Below are positions 1 through 8,526 of a stretch of DNA of 64,000 bases, one piece after another; within the stretch, counting starts at the first letter, position 1; every line of letters starts with the position of its first letter. The position numbers and the translations under genes are program-made. The stretch comes from Telluria beijingensis (GTDB lineage: Bacteria > Pseudomonadota > Gammaproteobacteria > Burkholderiales > Burkholderiaceae_D). The stretch is taken from positions 1,287,334 through 1,351,333 of the forward strand of contig NZ_CP132480.1 of the NCBI RefSeq assembly GCF_030770395.1, written 5' to 3'. The notes under the pieces were generated by a model that saw only the letters and a list, made by a program, of their open reading frames with translations, had not been told where the DNA came from and ran no database searches.

Positions 1-1689
1 GCCGGCGTTGCGGTCATCGAGCAGTTCGTCGAGCAGGATCGGGTGCTGGGTCAGGAAGGTGGCGGCCCAGCCGCTGGCATTGATCATGCGGATCACGCGC
101 TCGAGCGTGTGCGGGTACTCGGTCAGCAGCGACAGGTAGGCCGAGCGGCGCGCGATCGCCTCGAACAGGTCGAGCAGGCGGCCCAGGGTGGCGGCGTGGC
201 TGCCCAGCCCCGCTTCGCGCACCACGGTGGCGACCAGGGGCAGGGCGGCGTCCACCAGCGCCATCAAGCGCTCCCGGCTGGCGTCCGGCAGGCTCGCCAG
301 GCGCGGCCCCTGCAGGGCGGCGGCCAGGCGCGCGCCGGCGCCGCGGGCATCGTCGAAGCCGAGGGCCGCCAGGCGGCCGGTGAGCGCGTCCACATTGTCC
401 AGTTCGTCGGCCAGCGCCGGGGCGTCCGGGTCGTCGTCCGGCTTTTCCTTGTCGGCGAAGATGGCGTCGAACTGCTGGGCCACGTAGCTGCGCTGCTCGT
501 CCAGCGCCACCAGCAGTGAGGCTTCGTCGTCGAAGCCCATCATGCGCGCCACCGCCAGCCGGTCGTCCTCGCCCACCGGCAGGGTGTGGGTCTGGGCGTC
601 TTCCAGGTATTGCACGCGGTGCTCGAGATTGCGCAGGAAGGTGTAGGCCTGCAGCAGGCGCTCGACCGTCTCGTGCGGCAGCAGCTCGCGCTCGGCCAGC
701 AGGCGCAGGGTCTGGCGGGTCGAGCGCTCGCGCAGGGCCGGGTCGCGGCCGCCGCGGATCAGCTGGAACACCTGGGCCAGGAACTCGATCTCGCGGATGC
801 CGCCGCGGCCCAGCTTGACGTTGTGGCTGCGCTCGGGATGCAGGCGCTCCTGGCGTTTCACTTCGGCGCGGATCTGGGCGTGCATATTGCGGATCGCGTC
901 GATCACGCCAAAGTCGAGGTAGCGCCGGAACACGAAGGGCCGCACGATGGCGTCCAGCGCCGCGATATCCTCCGGTTCGCCGGTGACGGCGCGCGCCTTG
1001 ACCCAGGCATAGCGTTCCCACTCGCGGCCCTGGACGATCAGGTATTCCTCGACCATGCCCAGGCTGGCAGCAAGTGGGCCCGACTTGCCGTTGGGGCGCA
1101 GCGCCATGTCGACCCGGAACGTGAAGCCATCCTCGATCACTTCGGACAGGGCCGCGTTCAGGCGCCGTCCCAGGCGCACGAAGAACTCATGGTTCGATAG
1201 TTGCCTCTGGCCGGGGCCGGCCGCGGTCTCGCCGTCTTCCGGGTAGACGAAGATCAGGTCGATGTCCGACGACACATTGAGTTCGCCGCCGCCCTGCTTG
1301 CCCATGGCCAGCACCATCAGGTGCTGGGGGCGGCCGGATTCTTCTCCGACCGGCATGCCGTGGCTGGCGACCAGTTCGTCGGTCAGGCGGGCGACGTGGG
1401 TCTGGATCGCGAAGTCGGCGAAGGCGGTCATGGCGGTCACCACTTCGTCGAGTTCGGCCTGGCCGCCCAGGTCGCGCGCCACGATGGTCGAGACCAGCAG
1501 GTTGCGCACGCGGCGCATGGCCCGTTCCAGCGGCAATCCATTGCCCAGTTCGCGCTCCAATAGCGCGCGGAAATCGGCGCGGTCCAGCGATAATGATGAC
1601 AATTCGGCCAGCTGGGCGGCGCGTTCGGGAGCGGCATCGAGCCAGCGTTGGACGAAGCGCGAAGCGCAGGCGGGAGAAACTGGGGTCAT
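1..1689 (-). CDS. glnE: Bifunctional glutamine synthetase adenylyltransferase/deadenylylase, N-terminal part (3' end outside window)
   Basis: GlnE adenylylates glutamine synthetase when nitrogen is plentiful and removes the AMP when nitrogen is short, under control of PII. The window holds the first 563 codons; E. coli GlnE has about 946 residues, so the C-terminal transferase half is cut off by the window edge. The N-terminal nucleotidyltransferase (deadenylylase) motif GGGELNVSSDIDLIF is at about residues 133-147, and the conserved stretch GRGGIREIEFLAQVFQ follows about 150 residues later. The chosen ATG at 1689 has an AGGA ribosome-binding site about seven bases upstream. It is transcribed divergently from yhdP. 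Open reading frames on the other strand here are shadows of this gene. Confidence 0.95.
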   Translation of the reverse strand, partial: MTPVSPACASRFVQRWLDAAPERAAQLAELSSLSLDRADFRALLERELGNGLPLERAMRRVRNLLVSTIVARDLGGQAELDEVVTAMTAFADFAIQTHVARLTDELVASHGMPVGEESGRPQHLMVLAMGKQGGGELNVSSDIDLIFVYPEDGETAAGPGQRQLSNHEFFVRLGRRLNAALSEVIEDGFTFRVDMALRPNGKSGPLAASLGMVEEYLIVQGREWERYAWVKARAVTGEPEDIAALDAIVRPFVFRRYLDFGVIDAIRNMHAQIRAEVKRQERLHPERSHNVKLGRGGIREIEFLAQVFQLIRGGRDPALRERSTRQTLRLLAERELLPHETVERLLQAYTFLRNLEHRVQYLEDAQTHTLPVGEDDRLAVARMMGFDDEASLLVALDEQRSYVAQQFDAIFADKEKPDDDPDAPALADELDNVDALTGRLAALGFDDARGAGARLAAALQGPRLASLPDASRERLMALVDAALPLVATVVREAGLGSHAATLGRLLDLFEAIARRSAYLSLLTEYPHTLERVIRMINASGWAATFLTQHPILLDELLDDRNAG

Positions 1690-1902
1690 CGTCGATCCTG
1701 GTGGTTGCCGGTCGGGCAGGGTGGATTTGGCAGGCCGGCTTTAAGGTCCAGCTCACCGACGATGCGGTAAAATGGCCCGCCCATCGGACGCAATACCGCT
1801 GCCTGGGTCAGCACCGATGGTAAGGTAGACGCCGCAACTGTTGCAAGCGACCTGTTTATTCAAGAGTTAACTTTACGGCGAGCCTTTGTTATTAGCACCT
1901 TG

Positions 1903-4900
1903 ATGCACAACCCGGATCCGCAGGCAGCCACTGCGGCATCGCCGCTGGCCGTGCGCTGGCGGCGGCTGCGTGCGGCCTATCGGGTCGCCAACCTGGCTTC
2001 GCACCACGTGCTGGGCTTCACCATCAAGCTCGTGCTGCTGGTGTATTTTGCGCTGGCCGTGCTGTTCCTGGTGCTGCGCTACGCCATCCTCCCCAATATC
2101 GACGTTTACAAGGGCGACATCGAGCGCGTGGCCAGCCATGCGCTCGGCAGCCGGGTCACGATCGCGCGCCTGGCCGCTTCCTGGCACGGCATGCGCCCGG
2201 CGCTGTCGCTCAGCGAAGTGCGCCTGCACGACGCCGCGGGGCGCCAGGTGCTGGCGCTGCCGCAGGTCGACGCGACCCTCGGTTGGTGGAGCGTGGCCGC
2301 CTTCGAGCCGCGCTTCGCCACGCTCGAGATCAAGGGGCCGCAACTGGCCGTGCGGCGCGGGCTGGACGGCGTGATCGAGGTCGCCGGCATCCGGCTCGAC
2401 CCGAACCAGGCCGGCGGCGGCGGCGCCGACTGGCTGCTGCGCCAGCGCGAGATCGTGATCCGCGACGGCCGGGTCGACTGGCGCGACGAGCTGCGCGGCA
2501 CGCCGCCGCTGGTGCTCGAAGGCGTGACCCTGGCCCTGCTCAACCGCTGGGGCGCCCACCATTTCGCCCTGCAGGCGACGCCGCCGCGCGCCCTGGGCAG
2601 CCCGGTCGACGTGCGCGCGCAGTTCCGCCACCGCTTCGGCGAACGGCCGTCGGACGTGCTGCGCTGGAAGGGCGAGCTGTACGCCGACCTGCGCGACGTC
2701 GACCTCGGCGCCTGGAAGCGCTTCGTCGATTATCCAATCCAGCTCGAGCGCGGGCGCGGCTCGCTGCGCGCCTGGGTCAGCTTCGACCAGGCGAGATTGG
2801 CCGGCTTCACGGCCGACCTGGCCCTGGCCGGCGTCGATGCGCGCCTGGGCAAGGACATCGCGCCGCTGCGGCTGGCGCGCGTCAGCGGCCGCCTGTCGGC
2901 GCGCGAGGAATTGCTGCCGAACGGGGCCGACGGCAAGCCGACCTTCGGCGCCCACGGCCACACGATCCGGCTCGATAACTTCGCGGTGGCGGTGCAGGGC
3001 GGCCGCGCGCTGCCGCCGGCGACGCTGGAAGAAACCTGGCGCCCGGCGAAGGATGGCCAGCCCGAGCGCGGCGCCCTGCGCGCGCGCGGGCTCGACATCG
3101 GCGCGCTGGCGGCGCTGGCCCAGTACCTGCCGATCACGCCGGTGCAGCGCCAGCTGCTGGCCGACTATGCGCCGCGCGGCATGCTGCAGGACGTCAGCGC
3201 CGAATGGGATGGCCGCTATCCGCATGTGAGCGGCTGGCGCGTGCGCGGCGACGTGGCCGACCTGGCCCTGAACGCCGTCGCCGCGCGGCCGGCGCGCGCC
3301 GCCCAGGGCGGCATTCCGGCCTTGCCGGCGCGGCCGGGCACGCCCGGCTTCGAGCACCTGAGCGGCCATATCGATGCCAACCAGGGCGGCGGCACGGTGG
3401 CGCTCGATTCCACCGGGCTGGCGCTGTTCATGCCGGCCTGGTTCGCCGAACCGCGCATGCCGTTCGACCAGCTGGCGCTGAAGGCCAACTGGACCTTTGA
3501 GCCGGGCAAGCAGCTGGCGGTCGAGGTCGATGAATTGAATTTCCGCCAGGGCGACTTCACGGCCGAGGTGTCGGGCCGCCACGTGCTGCCCTTGATGCCC
3601 GGCCATGGCCCCGGCACGGCCGACTTCACGGGCGAACTCGACGGCTTCGCGATCGACCAGATCGGCCGCTTCCTGCCGCTGGCGACACCGCACAGCCTGC
3701 ACGACTGGCTGGTCGGCGCCCTGCAGGGCGGGCGCTTGCAGGGCGCCAGCCTGCGCCTGCGCGGCGACCTGGCGCAGTTCCCCTTTTATGCCAATAACGC
3801 GGCCGAGCGCGCGCGCGGCGAGTTCAACGTGGCGGGGCGGCTCGAGAATGCCCGCCTGGAGTACGCCCCCGGCCACCGCCATCCGGATGGCACGCCGATG
3901 TGGCCGCTGGCCGAGGCGATCGACGGCACGATCGAATTCGACCGCGCGCGCATGGAAATCCACGGCAAGACCCTGCGCACCCTGGGCGTGGCGCTGTCCA
4001 ACGTCAAGGCGGTGATCCCGGACCTGGGCGCCCACGAGAACATGATGCTGGAGATCGACGGCCAGGGCGCCGGGCCGCTGCAGGAATTCCTGCGCTATGT
4101 GTCCGTCACGCCGGTGCTGGACTGGATCGGGCATTTTACGGAAGACACGCGCGGCAGCGGCAATGCCAAGCTTGGACTCAAGCTGCGCATGCCGCTCTCG
4201 CACTTGCACGACACCAAGGTCACGGGCAGCCTGCACCTGCAGAACAACGACGTCAGCCTGTTCCCCGAGCTGCCCACCTTGCAGGCGGCCCAGGGCCGGA
4301 TCGATTTCCATGACCACGGCTTCGGCCTGGAAGGGATCAAGGCGAACTTCCTGGGCGAGCCGGTCGCGGTGGCCGGCGGTACCCAGCGCGACGGCAGCAC
4401 GCGGGTCGCTTTCGATGGCATCCTGTCGGCCGAGGGCATGCGCCGTACCGCGCCGGCGCCGGCGCTGGGACGCCTGGCCGAGCGGCTGTCGGGCAGCACC
4501 GGCTACAGCGGCACGATCGTGGTGCGCGAAGGCCGGCGTACTATTGCTGTCAGCTCCAGTTTGGCCGGGCTCGGCGTCGAACTGCCGCACCCGCTGAACA
4601 AGGCGGCCGACGCGACCTTGCCGCTCGGCTTCGTGCTCGAAGGCGCGCCGACCATGGCCGGCCTGGGCCGCGACGAGATCCGGGTCGGCGTCGGCCCCAA
4701 CCTGGCGGCGCGCTACCTGCGCGAGAAGCAGGGCAAGGGCCCGTGGCGGGTGACCCAGGGCGGCATCGGCGTCAACGTGCTGGCGCCGCTGCCCGACGAG
4801 GGCATGATGATCCACGTCGATTCGAAGGCGCTCAATATCGACCACTGGCTGGCGGCCGGACGCGCCATCGCGGGCGAGGGCGAAGCTACACCGGCGCCGG

Positions 4901-6060
4901 CATCGGCGCCGGCCGCCGCCGGCGCCGACTTCACCCAGTATGTGTTGCCGACCGTGCTGGCTGGCCGGGTCAGCGAGCTGACGATCGGCGAGCGGCGCGT
5001 GGCCGACGTCGTGGTCGGGGCCACCCACCTGCGCAATACCTGGCAGGCCAACCTGCATTCGCGCCAGGCCAGCGGCTACCTCACCTGGGCCGAGACCCCG
5101 AGCGGCCTGGGCAAGGTCACGGCGCGCCTGGCCTCGCTGACGATTCCCGAGTCGGCCGAGGCCGAGGTCAAGGACCTGCTCGAATCGAACCGCGGCGCCA
5201 CCGCCACCATCCCTTCGCTCGACATCGTGGCCGAGCAGTTCGAGCTGTTCGACAAGCGCCTCGGCCGGCTCGAACTGCGCGCCAGTAATGTGCGCGCGCT
5301 GGCGGGGCGCGAATGGCGCATCGACCGCATCGCGCTCGCCAATCCGGACGGCGAGTTGAAGGCCAACGGCCGCTGGCTGACCAAGGATGGCAAGAGCAAT
5401 ACCAGCCTGAATTTCGCGCTCGACCTGATCGATGCCGGCAAGCTGCTGGACCGGGTCGGCTTCCCCGGCACCATCGGCCGCGGCAAGGGCACCCTGAGCG
5501 GTGATATCTCGTGGGCCGGCCTGCCGTATGCGATGGACATCCCGAGCCTGTCGGGCCAGATCGAGATGAATGTGGAGTCGGGCCAGTTCTTGAAGCAGGA
5601 CCCGGGCGCCGCCAAGCTGCTGGGCGTGCTCAGCCTGCAAGCGCTGCCGCGCCTGCTCAAGCTGGATTTCCACGACGTGTTCTCGGAAGGCCTGGCGTTC
5701 GATGGCATCAGCGCCAACGCCATGATCGAGCGCGGGGTGCTGCGCACCGACAACCTTAAAATGCATGGGGTGGCGGCCACGGTCCTGATGGACGGCAGCG
5801 CCGACATCGCCAACGAATCGACCAATCTGCGCGTGGTGGTGATCCCCGAATTCAATCTCGGCACCGGGCCGCTGGTATATGGCCTGGCGGTCAATCCGGT
5901 GATTGGCCTGGGGGGCTTCCTGGCCCAGCTGTTCCTGCGCGCGCCGGTGATGAAGGCGCTGACCTACGAGATGCAGGTGACGGGGCCGTGGAAGGCGCCG
6001 GTCATTACCAAGATCGACAACCCGGCCCGGCCCGCTAGCCCGCCACCGAAAAAGGACTGA
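1903..6060 (+). CDS. yhdP: YhdP family protein (AsmA-like, large inner-membrane-anchored periplasmic protein)
   Basis: This is a 1385-residue protein of the YhdP/TIGR02099 family (DUF3971 plus AsmA-like C-terminal region). In E. coli, YhdP with TamB and YdbH carries phospholipid from the inner to the outer membrane. One transmembrane helix is visible near the N-terminus (about residues 37-60, rich in Leu/Val), and the rest is a long repetitive beta-type region expected in the periplasm, ending in a short Pro/Lys tail. A TTG codon at 1900 lies directly before the chosen ATG, and neither has a convincing Shine-Dalgarno. It is slightly longer than E. coli YhdP (about 1266). The nitrilase gene starts one base after its stop, so they are probably co-transcribed. 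A very long antisense frame across the gene is a GC-rich artefact. Confidence 0.9.
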   Translation: MHNPDPQAATAASPLAVRWRRLRAAYRVANLASHHVLGFTIKLVLLVYFALAVLFLVLRYAILPNIDVYKGDIERVASHALGSRVTIARLAASWHGMRPALSLSEVRLHDAAGRQVLALPQVDATLGWWSVAAFEPRFATLEIKGPQLAVRRGLDGVIEVAGIRLDPNQAGGGGADWLLRQREIVIRDGRVDWRDELRGTPPLVLEGVTLALLNRWGAHHFALQATPPRALGSPVDVRAQFRHRFGERPSDVLRWKGELYADLRDVDLGAWKRFVDYPIQLERGRGSLRAWVSFDQARLAGFTADLALAGVDARLGKDIAPLRLARVSGRLSAREELLPNGADGKPTFGAHGHTIRLDNFAVAVQGGRALPPATLEETWRPAKDGQPERGALRARGLDIGALAALAQYLPITPVQRQLLADYAPRGMLQDVSAEWDGRYPHVSGWRVRGDVADLALNAVAARPARAAQGGIPALPARPGTPGFEHLSGHIDANQGGGTVALDSTGLALFMPAWFAEPRMPFDQLALKANWTFEPGKQLAVEVDELNFRQGDFTAEVSGRHVLPLMPGHGPGTADFTGELDGFAIDQIGRFLPLATPHSLHDWLVGALQGGRLQGASLRLRGDLAQFPFYANNAAERARGEFNVAGRLENARLEYAPGHRHPDGTPMWPLAEAIDGTIEFDRARMEIHGKTLRTLGVALSNVKAVIPDLGAHENMMLEIDGQGAGPLQEFLRYVSVTPVLDWIGHFTEDTRGSGNAKLGLKLRMPLSHLHDTKVTGSLHLQNNDVSLFPELPTLQAAQGRIDFHDHGFGLEGIKANFLGEPVAVAGGTQRDGSTRVAFDGILSAEGMRRTAPAPALGRLAERLSGSTGYSGTIVVREGRRTIAVSSSLAGLGVELPHPLNKAADATLPLGFVLEGAPTMAGLGRDEIRVGVGPNLAARYLREKQGKGPWRVTQGGIGVNVLAPLPDEGMMIHVDSKALNIDHWLAAGRAIAGEGEATPAPASAPAAAGADFTQYVLPTVLAGRVSELTIGERRVADVVVGATHLRNTWQANLHSRQASGYLTWAETPSGLGKVTARLASLTIPESAEAEVKDLLESNRGATATIPSLDIVAEQFELFDKRLGRLELRASNVRALAGREWRIDRIALANPDGELKANGRWLTKDGKSNTSLNFALDLIDAGKLLDRVGFPGTIGRGKGTLSGDISWAGLPYAMDIPSLSGQIEMNVESGQFLKQDPGAAKLLGVLSLQALPRLLKLDFHDVFSEGLAFDGISANAMIERGVLRTDNLKMHGVAATVLMDGSADIANESTNLRVVVIPEFNLGTGPLVYGLAVNPVIGLGGFLAQLFLRAPVMKALTYEMQVTGPWKAPVITKIDNPARPASPPPKKD

Positions 6061-6061
6061 T

Positions 6062-6859
6062 ATGACGACCGTAGCCGCGATCCAGATGGTGTCCACCCCG
6101 CAGGTATCCGACAACCTGGCCACCGTGCGCCGCCTGGTGGCCGAGGCCGCCGGCCGCAGCGCCACGCTGGTGGCCTTGCCGGAATACTGGCCGATCATGG
6201 GCATGAGCGATGCGGACAAGGTCGCGCACGCCGAGGCGCCGGGCAGCGGGCCGATCCAGGATTGCATGGCGCAACTGGCGCGCGAGCACGGCGTCTGGCT
6301 GGTGGGCGGCACGCTGCCGATGGTCTCGCCCGAGGCTGGCAAGGTGCTCAACACCACGCTGGTCTACGACCCGCAGGGCCAGTCGATGAGCCGCTACGAC
6401 AAGATCCACCTGTTCGGCTTCAACAAGGGCGCCGAATCGTATGACGAGGCGCGCACCATCGTGCCGGGCGAGACGGTGGGCGTGTTCGACGCGCCGTTCG
6501 GCCGGGTCGGCCTGTCGGTGTGCTACGACCTGCGCTTCCCAGAGCTCTACCGTGCGATGGGTGAGTGCGTCTTGAATATCGTGCCGGCCGCCTTCACCCA
6601 CACCACCGGACGCGCGCACTGGGAAGTGCTGCTGCGCGCGCGTGCGATCGAGAACCAGTGCTATGTGCTGGCCGCGGCCCAGGGTGGGCTGCATGTCAAT
6701 GGCCGCCGCACCTATGGCCACAGCATGCTGGTCGACCCCTGGGGCGAAGTCAAGGCGGTGCTGCCGGAAGGCGAGGGCGTGATCGTCGGCGAACTCGACC
6801 CGGGTTACCTGGCGGGTGTGCGCGAGAGCTTGCCGGCATTGCGTCACCGCAAGATGTAA
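6062..6859 (+). CDS. Carbon-nitrogen hydrolase (Nit1/Nit2-type, probable deaminated-glutathione amidase)
   Basis: This is a 265-residue nitrilase-superfamily amidohydrolase. The catalytic triad is visible: Glu41 in ALPEYW, Lys114 in RYDKIHLF and Cys154 in [13 protein letters not shown]. The RYDKIHLF and [11 protein letters not shown] contexts are those of the Nit1/NitA branch, whose members hydrolyse deaminated glutathione in metabolite repair; this specific substrate is a family inference. The gene starts one base after yhdP and is followed by tldD, an order seen in many betaproteobacteria. The length is normal and no defect is visible. Confidence 0.9.
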   Translation: MTTVAAIQMVSTPQVSDNLATVRRLVAEAAGRSATLVALPEYWPIMGMSDADKVAHAEAPGSGPIQDCMAQLAREHGVWLVGGTLPMVSPEAGKVLNTTLVYDPQGQSMSRYDKIHLFGFNKGAESYDEARTIVPGETVGVFDAPFGRVGLSVCYDLRFPELYRAMGECVLNIVPAAFTHTTGRAHWEVLLRARAIENQCYVLAAAQGGLHVNGRRTYGHSMLVDPWGEVKAVLPEGEGVIVGELDPGYLAGVRESLPALRHRKM

Positions 6860-6951
6860 GCCGTGGCGGCGAGACCGGGCGCGTTCGCGTCCGGTATGAA
6901 AAAACTGGATATGGCACAATGACTTATCCCCATGAAAGACCAAACGCAACC

Positions 6952-8412
6952 ATGACTCCATTCGAACCGAATCTTTCCTCCATCGCCGTCGCGCGCGACG
7001 TGCTGTTGACGCCTTTCGGCCTCGACGAGGGCAAGCTGCTGCGCGCGCTGGGGACGATGTTCACGCACAAGGTCGACTATGCCGACCTGTATTTCCAGTT
7101 CACCAAGAGCGAAGGCTGGAGCCTGGAAGAAGGCATCGTCAAGACCGGCAGCTTCTCGATCGACCAGGGCGTCGGCGTGCGCGCCATCTCGGGCGACAAG
7201 ACGGCGTTTTCGTATTCCGACGAGATCTCGGAGCGCGCCCTGCTGGACGCCGCCAGCGCCACGCGCACCATCGCGCGCGCCGGCGCCGGCCGCATCAAGG
7301 TCGCCGGCAGCACGCTGCCGACCGGCGGCCGTTCGCTGTACCTGCCCAACGACCCGCTGGCCTCGCTCGACGCGACCGCGAAGGTGAAACTGCTCGAGCG
7401 CGTGGAAAAAATGGCGCGCGCCAAGGATCCGCGCGTGGTCCAGGTGATGGCCGGCCTGGCCGGCGAATACGATGTGGTGCTGGTGGTGCGGAGCGACGGC
7501 GTGCTGGCGGCCGACATCCGGCCGCTGGTGCGGGTGTCGGTGACCGTGATCGCCGAGCAGAACGGCCGGCGCGAAGTCGGTTCGTCCGGCGGCGGCGGGC
7601 GCTACGACTATGCTTATTTCAGCGACGAGGTGCTGGACCGCTACGCCACCGAGGCCGTGAAATCGGCCTGCGTCAACCTGGAAGCGCGGCCGGCGCCGGC
7701 TGGCCCGATGACCATCGTGCTCGGACCGGGCTGGCCCGGCGTGCTGCTGCACGAGGCGGTCGGCCATGGCCTGGAGGGCGACTTCAACCGCAAGGGCTCG
7801 TCCTCGTATGCCGGCATGATCGGCCAGCGCGTGGCGGCCAAGGGCGTGACCGTGGTCGACGACGGCACCCTGCAAGACCGCCGAGGCTCGCTGAACATGG
7901 ACGACGAGGGCAATCCAACCCAGTGCACGACCCTGATCGAGGACGGCATCCTGAAAGGCTATATCCAGGACACGATGAATGCGCGCCTGATGAAGATGCC
8001 GATCACCGGCAATGCGCGCCGCGAATCGTTCGCTCACCTGCCGATGCCGCGCATGACCAATACCTATATGCTGGGCGGCGACAAGGACCCGCAAGAAATC
8101 CTCGCCTCGGTCAAGAACGGCCTGTACGCGGCGAACTTCGGCGGCGGCCAGGTCGATATCACCAACGGCAAGTTCGTGTTCTCGGCCAGCGAGGCCTATA
8201 TGATCGAGGACGGCAAGATCACCTATCCGGTGAAGGGCGCGACCCTGATCGGCAACGGCCCGGACGTGATGAACCGCATCTCGATGATCGGCAACGACAT
8301 GCGCCTGGATTCGGGCGTGGGCGTGTGCGGCAAGGAAGGGCAGAGCGTGCCGGTAGGTGTTGGCCAGCCAACCCTGCGCATCGATGGGGTGACGGTGGGC
8401 GGTACGGCCTGA
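6952..8412 (+). CDS. tldD: Metalloprotease TldD
   Basis: TldD forms a heterodimeric zinc protease with TldE/PmbA that degrades unfolded peptides and, in some bacteria, matures microcin B17 or degrades CcdA. The 486-residue protein has the zinc-binding HEAVGH motif (HExxxH) at about residues 267-272, the glycine-rich SSGGGGRY segment before it, and the conserved C-terminal end [18 protein letters not shown]. An in-frame ATG at 6919 would add 11 residues; the chosen start fits the length of E. coli TldD (481). The frame stays open far upstream into the nitrilase gene, but that part is not TldD-like. No pmbA is in the window. Confidence 0.95.
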   Translation: MTPFEPNLSSIAVARDVLLTPFGLDEGKLLRALGTMFTHKVDYADLYFQFTKSEGWSLEEGIVKTGSFSIDQGVGVRAISGDKTAFSYSDEISERALLDAASATRTIARAGAGRIKVAGSTLPTGGRSLYLPNDPLASLDATAKVKLLERVEKMARAKDPRVVQVMAGLAGEYDVVLVVRSDGVLAADIRPLVRVSVTVIAEQNGRREVGSSGGGGRYDYAYFSDEVLDRYATEAVKSACVNLEARPAPAGPMTIVLGPGWPGVLLHEAVGHGLEGDFNRKGSSSYAGMIGQRVAAKGVTVVDDGTLQDRRGSLNMDDEGNPTQCTTLIEDGILKGYIQDTMNARLMKMPITGNARRESFAHLPMPRMTNTYMLGGDKDPQEILASVKNGLYAANFGGGQVDITNGKFVFSASEAYMIEDGKITYPVKGATLIGNGPDVMNRISMIGNDMRLDSGVGVCGKEGQSVPVGVGQPTLRIDGVTVGGTA

Positions 8413-8426
8413 CCGGTATCGTTTGA

Positions 8427-8511
8427 ACGCGTGGACGGCAGAGCCGTCCACCCCACGTAGGGTGGACGGGGTAATTCAGGCCAGTGGCCTGAATTACGAA
8501 CGTCCACGCGT
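8427..8511. repeat. REP-like palindromic element between convergent genes
   Basis: The gap between tldD and the convergent TonB receptor is filled by nested inverted repeats. An 11-bp outer pair (8427-8437 with 8501-8511) encloses a 9-bp hairpin (8431-8439 with 8443-8451, loop AGA) and a perfect 12-bp hairpin (8471-8482 with 8486-8497, loop AGT). A competing 9-bp pairing joins 8445-8453 with 8460-8468. There is no T-run on either strand, so it is not a simple intrinsic terminator. The architecture resembles REP/BIME elements. Copy number in the genome cannot be seen from here. Confidence 0.7.
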
Positions 8512-8526
8512 CCAACGATCACCAGA

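Noticed and set aside
1873..6357. A 1494-codon open frame antisense to yhdP
   Set aside because: It is an antisense shadow caused by high GC at the third codon position. The plus-strand frame encodes a recognisable YhdP protein.
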